Below are positions 1 to 9,300 of a stretch of 34,003 bases of DNA, one piece after another. Made by a program: the position numbers and the translations under genes. The notes beneath the pieces are model-generated. The model worked only from the letters and a program-made list of their open reading frames with translations. It ran no database searches and was not told where the DNA came from. Position 1 is the first letter of the stretch; every line of letters begins with the position of its first letter. The DNA comes from Candidatus Desulfatibia vada (lineage in GTDB: Bacteria; Desulfobacterota; Desulfobacteria; Desulfobacterales; UBA11574). The stretch lies in contig JACNIG010000210.1 in assembly GCA_014383215.1 (NCBI GenBank), positions 1 to 34,003 on the forward strand. The letters are read 5' to 3'.

Positions 1-518
1 TAATGCCGATCAAAATAATCAGAATTCTTTGATTAATTTAGCGCGGAAATCCACAACAGATAGGTAATCTCCGTATGGCCGATGAATTTGTACCTGAATC
101 TTGCACAGGCAGTATTGAAAATTTATAAAACTTAAAACGTTCGTAAAAAGGAGGCAAACATCGGCTATGCGTCCTTCATGCGGACGATGCGATGCCCCTT
201 TCTTCCCCAACCTTAAAAGGCTCATTTCGGGGTCTTTTTTAATGACTTGTCAAACCATTTCAAGCTGTTGACTTGGTCCGACCCAGAACCGCGAAACCTT
301 CCATGCACACCAATCTATTCGCCCAGTTGGGAATAATTAATCTTGACGAATCAGTGTGTTATTGGTAAGTGGTGGCTTTAATCACTCGCCTAAAAACATC
401 TAAACCCTCTGGAGGGTAGATGCCGACCAAAAAGCACGACATAATTAACGCCGTCACGTGCCTTTTCTCTTATCATGGATTTGAAGGGACTTCCACACGT
501 CAATCTACGTAATGGGGG
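1..518. other. Gene-poor left edge with one hairpin
   Basis: I see no convincing gene here. A 68-codon open frame on the minus strand (19-225) has no recognisable protein character. The one clear structure is an imperfect palindrome at 397-422: CATCT and CCCTC pair with GAGGG and AGATG around a 2-base centre, with a short A bulge. It lies about 100 bases outside the inverted-repeat element at 519-862 and could be a relic of a transposable-element end, but that is a guess. Confidence 0.4.
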
Positions 519-862
519 ACGTTTGTGCAGAACATTCACAACTCCAAATTGAGGTTGTCATCTATATCCTCTTTTTTTCCTGATGATATCATTCGTGTCA
601 CGCAAGAGTTCGTAACACCAAGATACCTCGCAACATCAGCCCCGGAATAACCCAGTTCTCTGACACCGATCCACGACATTGTACGCCTGGCTTTCACTAC
701 TGCTCTTCTTCGACCCCCTGACCGGAGTTCACCGACTTTTCTCAATGCCCCTCGGCCCATGACACGGTGTAACGCTCTATAGGCATCTAATCTTGCTAAT
801 CTTGGCATAACCTGGAACTCTCATATTGAATATTAAACGGCAAGCACTTTCTGCACGAACGT
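519..862. mobile_element. MITE-like element with 14-bp inverted ends
   Basis: ACGTTTGTGCAGAA at 519-532 is matched by its reverse complement with one mismatch, TTCTGCACGAACGT, at 849-862. Between them lies a shortened transposase gene. The recognisable part of a broken MBL-fold gene begins at 864, immediately outside the right end, so the element plausibly inserted into or rearranged that gene. No flanking target duplication was identified. The element's family is inferred only from the transposase remnant. An alternative is that the inverted match is part of a transposase-gene leader rather than a true terminus. Confidence 0.5.
536..808 (-). pseudogene. Internally deleted Y1/REP-associated-type transposase
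   Basis: The 90-aa product keeps both ends of a transposase family but lacks the middle. Its first ~20 residues (MPRLARLDAYRALHRVMGRG) resemble the start of IS200-like/REP-associated tyrosine transposases common in Deltaproteobacteria. Residues ~35-90 resemble their C-terminal DnaA-like helix-turn-helix region, with the motif VRELGYSGADVARYLGV. The intervening ~200 residues, which should carry the HUH metal-binding motif and the catalytic tyrosine, are missing, yet the frame is open throughout. It therefore cannot be a functional transposase. It could still make a small DNA-binding protein, but decay by in-frame deletion is the simpler reading. Full-length relatives are ~300 aa from memory of the family. 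Confidence 0.6.
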
Positions 863-863
863 A

Positions 864-1067
864 TTTCACGACCCCGACGACCTCAAAGTTAAAGGACATC
901 TGACGCCGTCTATGGCCGGAGAAATAGCAACCCGCTCAAATGTTGGCCAACTGGTCCTGACCCACTTTTATCCCGAATGCGATCAGGTCGATATTGAAAA
1001 AGAATGCCGCAAAACCTATACCGGTCCGCTGGTTCTGGCAGAGGACCTCATAAAAATCGAATTATAG
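864..1067 (+). pseudogene. 3' remnant of an MBL-fold metallo-hydrolase gene
   Basis: Reading from 864 to the TAG at 1065-1067 gives about 67 residues that end in a typical C-terminus of ribonuclease Z-like MBL-fold hydrolases. Recognisable pieces are DLKVKGHLTPSMAGEIA, LVLTHFYPECDQVDI and TYTGPLVLAEDLI. The histidine in GHLTP and the one in LTHFYP lie where metal-binding residues occur in this fold. The N-terminal two thirds, with the HxHxDH motif, are absent. The remnant begins next to the inverted-repeat element at 519-862, which probably explains the truncation. Without its N-terminus it should be inactive. Confidence 0.65.
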
Positions 1068-1171
1068 CCAAATACCTCAAACCTGCATTCTCAAGAATAC
1101 CTTTCCAGAAAAGAATGGGGAATGGGTCTGGACGGGAGTTGATCCGGCTCGAAGCAACAGGCCCTAATGCA

Positions 1172-1867
1172 TTAAAACTCCATCAGAAAATCACGCGTCT
1201 GACACAAACTTGAATCTTGGTCCATTCGCCCGCTTACCAGCCAATCAACCCATTGCATAACAAAGGCCATTGCTTTCTCGCTCAAACAATATTGGGTCAA
1301 TTCAATGGATCTTGTGCTGCGGATAACCGGCTGTACATGATCGAGCCTAATGATCGAGCCTTTTTCCTTTCCGCCTATAGGCAATAAATCCCATATAAAC
1401 TGTGGATATTCGCAACGCCTGATCCGCTCTATAAATTTCTTTCTGTACCCAATATCGGCACCGTAAGATGGCACCACCAAAACGGTGGGAACGGTTCTCG
1501 ATTTTGACATATCTCTGGTCAACTCTTTTTCGATTAACGGGCCGCCTTTCGAAATGATCACGGCCGGTCTCTTTTTGGTGCGGTAGACACAGAACTTTTC
1601 ATTTTCATAGAGGGGTAATGCAGCAACTGAAAGGTCGTTTTTCTTGACAGGATCTCCAATGGAAAAAGATTTAATTTTTACCCTGGCCGTTCCGTGGTCT
1701 GTGGGATCTTCAGTTCGTCCAATAGGTATTAGCGTATATGGAACCTGGTCAGCGTGGGGTAAATAAGCCCAGACAAGCCTTCCCGGTCTGAACTCAATGC
1801 CGGTGTATTCCTCCCACCAGGGTTCAATCAATGACTGCTGGCAAACATCAGGATAATTCAGGGTCAT
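1172..1867 (-). CDS. PemK/MazF-like protein, putative toxin partner
   Basis: A 231-aa protein if translation starts at the ATG at 1867, which overlaps the end of the upstream Panacea-like gene by 20 bases. I prefer this to the in-frame ATG at 1984, which lies deep inside that gene. Features resembling the MazF/PemK/CcdB fold are a first strand RPGRLVWAYLPH, then KKRPAVIISKGG (compare the RPALVVS signature), then TVLVVPSYG, and a late GSIIRLDHVQPV segment like the LDQVR turn of MazF. It is about twice the usual MazF length. The tight overlap with a Panacea/SocA-like gene fits an antitoxin-toxin pair. A role as an endoribonuclease toxin is inferred only; catalytic residues could not be placed confidently. 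Confidence 0.5.
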   Translation of the reverse strand: MTLNYPDVCQQSLIEPWWEEYTGIEFRPGRLVWAYLPHADQVPYTLIPIGRTEDPTDHGTARVKIKSFSIGDPVKKNDLSVAALPLYENEKFCVYRTKKRPAVIISKGGPLIEKELTRDMSKSRTVPTVLVVPSYGADIGYRKKFIERIRRCEYPQFIWDLLPIGGKEKGSIIRLDHVQPVIRSTRSIELTQYCLSEKAMAFVMQWVDWLVSGRMDQDSSLCQTRDFLMEF

Positions 1868-2636
1868 GTCTTGCTTTTGATTTCCAAATATCCTCGCTAA
1901 AGGTTGCTGTATATTCTCCTTCCGCCGGAAGGGTCCCTGCCGCGGCGTCAAGCTGGGCAAGGCCTTCAAAAAATACGTCATCATACCGTGGCGGAAGCGG
2001 ACAGGTTTTTGAGCGATTATCTTTGACCTGTTGTTCGAGCTGTGTATTCAACTTTTCCTTGAATGCCTGGAATTTTTGGCGGTGCAGCTTCTTCTGTCGC
2101 ACCGTTAATTCAGCTTCAGGTTCATCATCTTCAAATGTTTTCTTGGCGGCTACAGCCACTTTAAAGTCAAGCAGTTCCCCAGGGGCGGCAGCGAGCATCG
2201 GCTTTGTTTTGTAAACAAAGTCCAGCAGACCGTATGTGTCAGTTCCAAACATGCGCATGTATTTTTGCACGGCTCCCATTGCTGTTAAATCCATCTGGTC
2301 GCCTAAACGGTCAAACAGGTCATCATCATCAAGTGACCATCTAACAAAATCGTCGTATTTTTCACTTTCAATGGTCCTTTGGGTTGCGCCGATGGAGATA
2401 AGAGAGGGTTCAATTTGCTGGAAACATTCAACTGACCATGGGCCGAAATGATGAAATTTCCAAGTCAGGCCGGTAAATGTTTCGCCATTGTGCTGTGATG
2501 CATAGGCAAGATCTGCCAGATAGGCATATTTTATCAGGTGGATCATACCCAGTTCCCGGTCGTATGGATCATTTTGCCCGGCAACGGCTATGATATACTG
2601 TAGCAACAAATCCAGTCTGTTATAATTTAATGCCAT
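1848..2636 (-). CDS. Panacea/SocA-like (DUF4065-type) protein, putative antitoxin
   Basis: A 262-aa protein. Residues ~1-90 (LLLQYIIAVAG, GMIHLIKYAYLADLAYA, FHHFGPWS) match the pattern of the Panacea domain found in SocA and many toxin-associated antitoxins: a short helical unit with a KYxYLAD-type helix and a tract ending in a GP turn. The second half is less familiar, with a charged, probably coiled segment at ~165-205 (TVRQKKLHRQKFQAFKEK). Known Panacea proteins neutralise varied toxins, often by chaperone-like binding. Its partner here would be the overlapping PemK/MazF-like gene. A perfect 14-bp palindrome lies directly before the start codon and suggests autoregulation. It sits 91 bases downstream of the small ORF at 2728, so it may be transcribed separately from the helicase operon. 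Confidence 0.6.
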   Translation of the reverse strand: MALNYNRLDLLLQYIIAVAGQNDPYDRELGMIHLIKYAYLADLAYASQHNGETFTGLTWKFHHFGPWSVECFQQIEPSLISIGATQRTIESEKYDDFVRWSLDDDDLFDRLGDQMDLTAMGAVQKYMRMFGTDTYGLLDFVYKTKPMLAAAPGELLDFKVAVAAKKTFEDDEPEAELTVRQKKLHRQKFQAFKEKLNTQLEQQVKDNRSKTCPLPPRYDDVFFEGLAQLDAAAGTLPAEGEYTATFSEDIWKSKARHDPELS

Positions 2637-2638
2637 AA

Positions 2639-2652
2639 TTAGGGTACCCTAA
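2639..2652. promoter_or_regulatory. Perfect palindrome abutting the Panacea-like start codon
   Basis: TTAGGGTACCCTAA is a perfect 14-bp palindrome ending 2 bases before the ATG (2634-2636) of the Panacea-like gene on the minus strand. The AGGG inside it is the best ribosome-binding candidate for that gene, so a bound protein could block both transcription and translation. A TTGACT lies upstream at 2681-2686 (minus strand), but no good -10 box at normal spacing was found. An operator role is inferred from position and symmetry. Confidence 0.45.
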
Positions 2653-2727
2653 ACGGTTTTCAATCAGACGCAATGATTTAAGTCAATAAAAAATAAGAAT
2701 ACGCAAGCCTATGTTTTTGTTTAAATT

Positions 2728-2877
2728 TTATGCAACAATTATACCAAGAAGTGTTTTTCCGGCAGATTTGAGCTGTTTTGTGATTTCACCATATTCCCCA
2801 AGTTCTGTTCTTTTTTCAAACTTTTCAGCTGCGTATGTTCCCCTGTTAAGAGTTCTATGATGTCTCGACATCATCAT
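2728..2877 (-). CDS. Small ORF (49 aa) overlapping the DUF499 gene end
   Basis: This frame opens with three consecutive ATG codons (2869-2877) inside the last codons of the DUF499 gene and reads 49 codons to TAA at 2728-2730. The product is basic and looks protein-like: SRHHRTLNRGTYAAEKFEKR followed by an amphipathic stretch and a hydrophobic tail, LLGIIVA. The 23-base overlap with the upstream gene suggests translational coupling, a common arrangement in operons. There is a GAGAG about 13 bases upstream but no strong Shine-Dalgarno sequence. I do not recognise the protein. It could also be a chance frame. Confidence 0.4.
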   Translation of the reverse strand: MMMSRHHRTLNRGTYAAEKFEKRTELGEYGEITKQLKSAGKTLLGIIVA

Positions 2878-5794
2878 CTAAACCTAGCTCTCGAAGCGCA
2901 ATCTTTGTCTCTTCGACTTTCTGTGTTGATATGCCACTTTCGGGGGAAATTTCAACGTTTAGAGTAATCTTTAGGCCTTTACCGCCGGCAAACTTAGAAA
3001 GAACTTTGGTATAAAAGTTCATCCATTTTTGAGGGGGAATTTGGCCGGTCCAAGATAGCTTGTTGATCTCCTCCGGTTTGGGCTCTTTTACATCGTCGGG
3101 TGGGGTCGTTCCCGGTAGTGCAATTGTGAATGTGGCAGAACCGGAAATTTTTCCAACGGTCGCTTTTACTACGAAGTTTCCTTCATCATCGGTAGCGAAC
3201 AGCACTCCTTCATTGTCAATGGTCCCTCCAGTAGCACTCCATGTCACGTCTTCAATGGAAATGTCCCGGTTATGTTGATCCCGGCCCTTTGCCGTAAAGG
3301 TTTGTTTCTTGCCGGGTTCGATGTTCACGCGATCGGGAGTAACAACAATGGATGTCAATTTTGGCGGCTCAATATGTTTTTTGGCTTCTTCTGCGGTGAT
3401 TATGAAAACATCTTCGGATATTTCCACTTCTTCAATGCTCAGTCCGCCGCCATATAGAAAAGGATCGTAACTGCCGTCTGATGATTTGGCAACATAGGCA
3501 AACAGTTTCGCATCAACCCCACGTACCAGAGTTTCTTTAATCGATTCAGCATCGAGCAGACGAGCAAATTGAGGTGAGGCAAAAATAGCATCCCGAACCT
3601 GCTTGGTGCTCCACTCCGTGAATGCCGGTGGCCAGTTATTAATGAGTTTTCTAGGCTGAAGGTAATCCGTGATTTCGTCTTCTTTTCTAAGCGTGCTCAA
3701 TATCAGGTCAACCATGCTATCGGCGGCACTTGAATGAACAAGGCCAAGATCCACTGTACGGATGGTGTTGTCTTTTGCCAGAAGCATGATGTTCTTATAC
3801 GTTCGCCAGACGCTTTCCCTTAGGTCTCGTTTGGCCTTCTTCAGGTTCTCGGCCAATTGACGTTTCTGGGCATCGTCAAGACGCAATTCCTCTTTATCGT
3901 CATTTATGTCCTCCCAGGCCAAAAATTTCCTGGCAGATTCTTTGATGACATCGGAAGATTCAGGGACGCACCAGATGAGGGCATTCTTAAAAGTCCTGGA
4001 AGAAGTTCCGTGCTCTTTGACCATATTTTCAACGGCCAAGACGGTTTTATCTTCATCCTTCATGGATTGGTCAGGATCAAGGATAACAAAGGTCAACGAA
4101 GGCCTGTTGGGTATTTGATTGCTTTTTTCAGGAAAAAAGACACGATCCACACTCGGGCCCGCATTGAAAACTTGTTGTATTTCCGAACGGATGCATTCTC
4201 CGACCTTGGGTGGCTTGACACCGGCACGGCGGTCGGACAAAAGTTTGTTCAGGTTGGGTTTGATACTGAACCAGTATCGATTCTTGGATGTATCAAGATA
4301 ATAACAGGCCCCATCAGGAGGGACCAGCGCGTCAAGAACCGTCTCAACATTGGCAATATCCAGGTCAGGTTCGCCAACCGCCATCCGGATCTCGGGCAGA
4401 GTTGTATAGCTCTGCAATTGCCCACCATTTGATTCAAAAAATATAGCTGTCGCCACCTTTCGATGAAGCCTTGATTTTTTAATGGCATTCATCGCTTCTT
4501 TATCCAGCCTAACGGCGTTGGCTCCTCTTTTCCCACAGATGTCCGTGGTGACGGCCCCTTCAAGCCTGCTTTCGCCAAGTTGTTCGAACACTGCCGCACG
4601 GAATAAAGGATCATCAAGCGGGGCGGTGCCCACCCCGATAAGCGGGTCACGATGCGCGCCTTTATAACCTTCCTGATAGGCTTTTGAAACCCATAGCGCC
4701 AGAAGCCGGAGGATGCCGCGGGTTTGTTGAAAGCGGGGGAGCGCCTGCCACTTGCGCTCAAAGACTGAAATCGTCATCGGATGAAATGGATACGTCGCAG
4801 AAAAGACTTCCCTGGCATTATCAATGGGAAACACTGAAGGTAACTGGAGGCGATATTCAAGAACCCAGTCCGTATATTCCGTAATGGTTTTTTGGGCATC
4901 GCTGGGCAAACCCTGCCATTCGAAAAGCCTGCGGCGGATAATCTCCGAGGTCTCAGCCTCGGCCGACATAATAACGGCCTTGCCCAGTCTGTCCAAAAGT
5001 TTTTTGAAGCGATCATAGTCTGACTGGTCTTCGGCACTCATTTCCAGTTCGGATGCCGGAATGGATACCACCAAAACAGTGTTGTCCTGTCCTCTTGTCT
5101 GCTCCGACAGATTGTGCAAAAAATTATACGTCTGGGCTGCCATTCCCATTTTGCGGCTTCTGCTGACATAGTTCATCAGTTCGTCAATCAAGATGAGGCA
5201 GGGTTTATCCTTTGGCAAAAAATCGCGTATAACCTCGCCGGAGGGTGCGGTCATCTGTTTCTCATGCTCGGCAACAACGTTCAATGCATCTTTGCCTCCC
5301 AGTTGATAAGCAATTTCGCCCCAGGGTGTTTTGCGAAGCGGAGTCCCATCCTTCCCCCCGCGGCCCGTGATGGAATCGAATTCGGCCCCTACAAAAACCG
5401 CTGTCTCTGCATGGATAACTGATGATATGCCTGATTTCTCTATGATTCGATTCACGCCCCGCCATTGGTTGGCAGCAGGACCGTTTTTTGCCAGGTGATA
5501 AAGAAGCGTTAAGGCATGCGTTTTGCCGCCGCCAAACTGGGTGGCCATATTAAAAACCGACGATGTTTCGGTTTTTTCACCGGATAGACGGCGGATCGCC
5601 TCAGCAGCCAAACCGGTCAGGTTCCGGGTCATATAAGTGCGCTCAAAAAACTTTTTCGGGTTCTGATAGTCGCCTGGAGCGCTGCCGTCCCGTACTTTGT
5701 CCAGATGAACAGCAAATTCTGAAGCATCAAGCGGTTTACCTTCCCGCAGGTCTTCACGGGGAGTAACGACTTTGTACCAGGGTTTAAGGGCCAT
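2855..5794 (-). CDS. DUF499 ATPase of a helicase-methylase-ATPase defence system
   Basis: A 979-aa protein of the DUF499 family, large AAA-like ATPases found beside DUF1156 methylases in defence islands. The N-terminal signature VTPREDLREGK is followed by a Walker A loop, TQFGGGKTH (residues ~85-93), and a Walker B strand, CLILIDEL (~199-206). The start ATG is preceded at 7 bases by AGGAGA and lies 13 bases after the upstream gene. Residues ~810-893 form a bacterial Ig-like (Big-2-type) domain, with IVVTPDRVNIEPGKKQTFTA and the WSATGGTI motif. The last ~65 residues (SWTGQIPPQKWMNFYTKVLS) form another small domain. No signal peptide is seen, so the protein is cytoplasmic. It is predicted to power or gate the action of the helicase and methylase encoded upstream; the substrate is unknown. 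Confidence 0.8.
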   Translation of the reverse strand: MALKPWYKVVTPREDLREGKPLDASEFAVHLDKVRDGSAPGDYQNPKKFFERTYMTRNLTGLAAEAIRRLSGEKTETSSVFNMATQFGGGKTHALTLLYHLAKNGPAANQWRGVNRIIEKSGISSVIHAETAVFVGAEFDSITGRGGKDGTPLRKTPWGEIAYQLGGKDALNVVAEHEKQMTAPSGEVIRDFLPKDKPCLILIDELMNYVSRSRKMGMAAQTYNFLHNLSEQTRGQDNTVLVVSIPASELEMSAEDQSDYDRFKKLLDRLGKAVIMSAEAETSEIIRRRLFEWQGLPSDAQKTITEYTDWVLEYRLQLPSVFPIDNAREVFSATYPFHPMTISVFERKWQALPRFQQTRGILRLLALWVSKAYQEGYKGAHRDPLIGVGTAPLDDPLFRAAVFEQLGESRLEGAVTTDICGKRGANAVRLDKEAMNAIKKSRLHRKVATAIFFESNGGQLQSYTTLPEIRMAVGEPDLDIANVETVLDALVPPDGACYYLDTSKNRYWFSIKPNLNKLLSDRRAGVKPPKVGECIRSEIQQVFNAGPSVDRVFFPEKSNQIPNRPSLTFVILDPDQSMKDEDKTVLAVENMVKEHGTSSRTFKNALIWCVPESSDVIKESARKFLAWEDINDDKEELRLDDAQKRQLAENLKKAKRDLRESVWRTYKNIMLLAKDNTIRTVDLGLVHSSAADSMVDLILSTLRKEDEITDYLQPRKLINNWPPAFTEWSTKQVRDAIFASPQFARLLDAESIKETLVRGVDAKLFAYVAKSSDGSYDPFLYGGGLSIEEVEISEDVFIITAEEAKKHIEPPKLTSIVVTPDRVNIEPGKKQTFTAKGRDQHNRDISIEDVTWSATGGTIDNEGVLFATDDEGNFVVKATVGKISGSATFTIALPGTTPPDDVKEPKPEEINKLSWTGQIPPQKWMNFYTKVLSKFAGGKGLKITLNVEISPESGISTQKVEETKIALRELGLDDDVETS

Positions 5795-5807
5795 AGCTTT
5801 TCTCCTG

Positions 5808-6389
5808 TCAAATCAGTTCAAAAGTTCCCGTATTCTTATCAAACCGCCACCATTTGAAAAAACCATAAGGAAATGTCGCCGATTCATTGCGGCTGCCCAC
5901 AACAACAATGGTTGCACCTTTCAATACCATTCGTTCTTCGATACTCAATGCCTGGAGGACCTGATCTCGAAGGAATCTGACCAATTCCGGCCCCTGATCG
6001 GAATTTTGCCTATAGCAGAATACAATTCGAAGTTCTGTATGAATGCACAGCACTTTCCATAATGAGTAGCATATGTGGTCGTTGCTCCTGCTGTTTTCCA
6101 GTTCCATGACCGCCACCGGGAATTTCCATTGATTTGTGCTTCCGGCAAAAGCCAGAACATCTAATCCGAGGTATTCCCCACGCGAAACCGGCAGAAAATC
6201 TGCCTTGTGGCCTTTGGCTGAGGCAGTCCAGCCCATCGTTTCACACGTTGTTACAACCACTGAAGTTAAAGCCTTGGTCCATTTGCCAAGTTGACCATTT
6301 ATTGCTGCCTCGCGCAGTTGCCCGGCGTTCCGGTGGCGCTGCACATTCTCAAGGAATGCCGATTGCCATTTTTCGCACAAGTCCTTCAT
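5808..6389 (-). CDS. Hypothetical protein with possible PD-(D/E)XK nuclease core
   Basis: A 193-aa protein counted from the ATG at 6389, two bases after the stop of the 1425-aa methylase gene. An upstream in-frame ATG at 6437 would overlap that gene by 46 bases and adds no domain. The centre reads YLGLDVLAF, then about 12 residues, then FPVAVMELENS, then a helix (ICYSLWKVLCI). An aspartate at the end of one strand, a following strand with E-x-E, and a helix with a conserved LWK is the layout of PD-(D/E)XK-like nucleases (D77, E96, E98). The canonical lysine of E-x-K is absent. It sits between the methylase and ATPase genes and would be a candidate effector nuclease. The fold assignment is tentative. 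Confidence 0.45.
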   Translation of the reverse strand: MKDLCEKWQSAFLENVQRHRNAGQLREAAINGQLGKWTKALTSVVVTTCETMGWTASAKGHKADFLPVSRGEYLGLDVLAFAGSTNQWKFPVAVMELENSRSNDHICYSLWKVLCIHTELRIVFCYRQNSDQGPELVRFLRDQVLQALSIEERMVLKGATIVVVGSRNESATFPYGFFKWWRFDKNTGTFELI

Positions 6390-6391
6390 TG

Positions 6392-9300
6392 CTAAAATCC
6401 CAGGCTCTTCTTGCGTGATAACACTCCATCTACCCAACGTTTTTCATCAACATTTGTCGGATAAAGCGCCGAAAGGGATTGAGCCAGCCGCCAAAATCTT
6501 TGATCGCGCCCAATACCTTCTTCCACCAGAAACCGTTTCAAAGCCTCTCCACGGCCTGACGCAAAAAGAATCATGCACTGGTGGATTCGATCAAGAACCG
6601 TTTTCCCACCTAACGGCGCAGATTTGGCATCCCATTTGTGTTGTTCTTCGGTTTCTTCAATCTCTTTCTCGAAATCGAATTTTATCTGTTTGCCTTTCTT
6701 TTTGCGTTTGCCTTTGGGTGCTTGAGCGCTTTCTTTCCCAAAAAGATATTGATTCCGCTCGGAGACCGGCAGAAGCCTGGCCTTATCGCCTTTGACTTCC
6801 ACCAGGTTCCCAAGCTGTTCCAGATGTGCCCCAAGGCCCTGAGCAATCTTGCGGGCTGCATCATATTCCAAAATGTAACCGGTACTGGCCCGCGCCTCTT
6901 CCTCTCCATTGCGTAAGCCATTGCCATTTCCACCCGTAGAAATCGTCCACAGCCACATGGCGGTAAGCCGTGCATCCTCTTCAAACCCCGTGGCATCGGC
7001 ACCTTCAAAGATCATATTCAGCGCCTCCCTGGCCACCGCGGCCCATACATGCTCTAAATATTCCTTAAGTGGCACTGGATCACCACTTGCTTTTTCGACC
7101 CTGGAATATCGAGAGAAGATTTCAAGGGCAGGACCAATACAGGCGAATATGGCGTCAGCACCGACAACGCCTTCATCGGCTAAGCGCGGCATCCATTCGT
7201 GAATGCGTTTGGGCAGTTCCTGAAGAACGTCTCGCCAGTCGCCGATATCATCAGTGCGTAAAGAGCCGTCAGGGTTTTCACGAGGTCGGCAGACAATATG
7301 TATAGATGATTGGAGAGACGCTGCTTTAGCCGCTTGGGTTCGACTTTGAAGCTCTGTGTCGATGGGCCACGAACCAGTAATTACCCAACCACCATTGATC
7401 ACTGAACTCAATATTGCTTCCCAGCTTTCTGTGGTGCTGTCCGCGAAAACAATAATACCAACCCCTTTAGGCCGGACTATTTCACGCATTTTTATCAGAG
7501 AATTAGTCATCTCTCTTGTGTAGAACTCAGGATCTTTCTTGAGCCCTTCGGTGTTTTTGCAGGCATTGGTAACGATCGTTTCCTCAGACTGATCAATTAT
7601 TTGATCTGTAAAGAGGTCTGGATGGGCGTGAATAAGCATGTCCCTCAACCACACATAGAAGAATCCCGCCAGATCACCGTATGGTATTGCTGCAAAGTAT
7701 GGCGGATCAGTGATCATCGCGTCGCAGAGATCATCAGGCAAAGGACAAAATTTTGCCGGGCTTTTTGCAATTGTTGCGGTATGCTTAACTGAAGAGTTCT
7801 TTTTAATTACACGTACAATCCAATCGATTGCGCTCTTCCAGCTACCAGAACCGTCTTCGAGAGGATTTGCCTCTGCAAAATCCCACGTAATCTGAAGGGC
7901 TTGTTTGCTGAACGCACCAGCAATGGTTGAACGGTTGTTTTGCCATCTGGATAACGAACTGTTTTGATGGACGATGCGACTAAAAGCTAGTGTTAAGATT
8001 GTAAATGTCGCTATACCAAGTTCGTCGCTAAGCAAATCTTTTTCTATAGCAGCACGGTTTACAGCTTTTTTAAATGCGACAACTGATAGGGCTTGCCTTT
8101 GGGTATACAAGTCTCGAAACCTATTCATTCCTATACGCGTGACTGCGCTTAATCCTCGTGTGTTTTTGTAAGGACGGACTGGATTGATTGTTGTATTTGG
8201 AAGTGTGTCTTCCACTGATTCATAAGTGAGAATGGCCTTCCTCAATGCTTCTTTATCTCCGCCGGTTGCAGCTCTGAAATATCGTTGAGCGCCTGACTTT
8301 ACATATACAGCCAGCAGTTGTGCATCTTTTGTCCCCCCATCTTTATCAGTCAACTGAGTTTTAACAGCTGCAGCTTGTGTTGTATATCCGCAAGCTGGGC
8401 ACGTTGCGCTTCCATTTCTTATTGTTGGATTATCCGGGGACTTAGAACCGTGATCTACAATAATCTTGAAGCAGTGTTTTTCGGTATCTGGCAACAATCT
8501 AAGATGGTAATCACCCGTCAAGGTTAACGTGCGAATAAGAGGTATTACAAAGCCACAGTTTGGGCCTTCACAGAGAATCGTACGAGCCCAAAGAAAAGCT
8601 ATAGGTTTTCCGCCATTAGAGTCAGAAGGATAGTATGCCTCAAGATCGGCTAATGCTTTACGCTTAACCCAAGCGCTCCAAACACGAATATTTTCCACAA
8701 GTTTCTCGCCGTATTTTGGAAGATACTCCAGCAGTACTTTATTCAACACAACTGCAATTGGATTTATGTCAGATGCAAACGCATCCGCACCAACCCGCAA
8801 AGCCTCCAGAGGGATCGAGCCCCCACCGGCAAAAGGATCAACCACCATCGGTTTGGTTCCCGGCATTCCGCCAAGCGCCTCATGGGCCGACTGGGTCAAG
8901 GCGCGGCTGGTACCCAGATACTCTTTAACAGTGGAATTGTCCCAGTTGGCAAAATCGGCAATAAAATCAAGCAGGGCAAATCGCAGAACATTTAAGTGTG
9001 ATGGGTTGGTTGGATCAAGGTCTTCGTGGCGCTTATGCAAAACGTTCCATTTTGCCCAAATTTCCGGGTCACACGTTTTAGCCAGAGCTTTGTCTGTAGC
9101 TGCCTTGCGAGCAAAGGTCATGATAATTTTTGATGCTGCATCTCGAAATTCCTGCGGGCATAGTTCATTTGCTGGATCTGGCCACAATGCCGCACAAATT
9201 ACAGCCCGGCATGCTGCTAAGGGTCGCCTGGCCCACCAGATATGCAAGGTGGATATATGGCCGTGTCGGATAGATTTCTCTCGACGAGCGTGTGCGGATA

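Noticed and set aside
1004-1213. 69-codon plus-strand frame next to the MBL remnant
   Set aside because: It is out of frame with the recognisable hydrolase remnant and overlaps the end of the PemK-like gene.
3857-4432. Long open frames antisense to the DUF499, methylase and helicase genes
   Set aside because: They mirror well-recognised coding regions, have no family signatures, and codon-rich genes routinely leave such frames open on the other strand.
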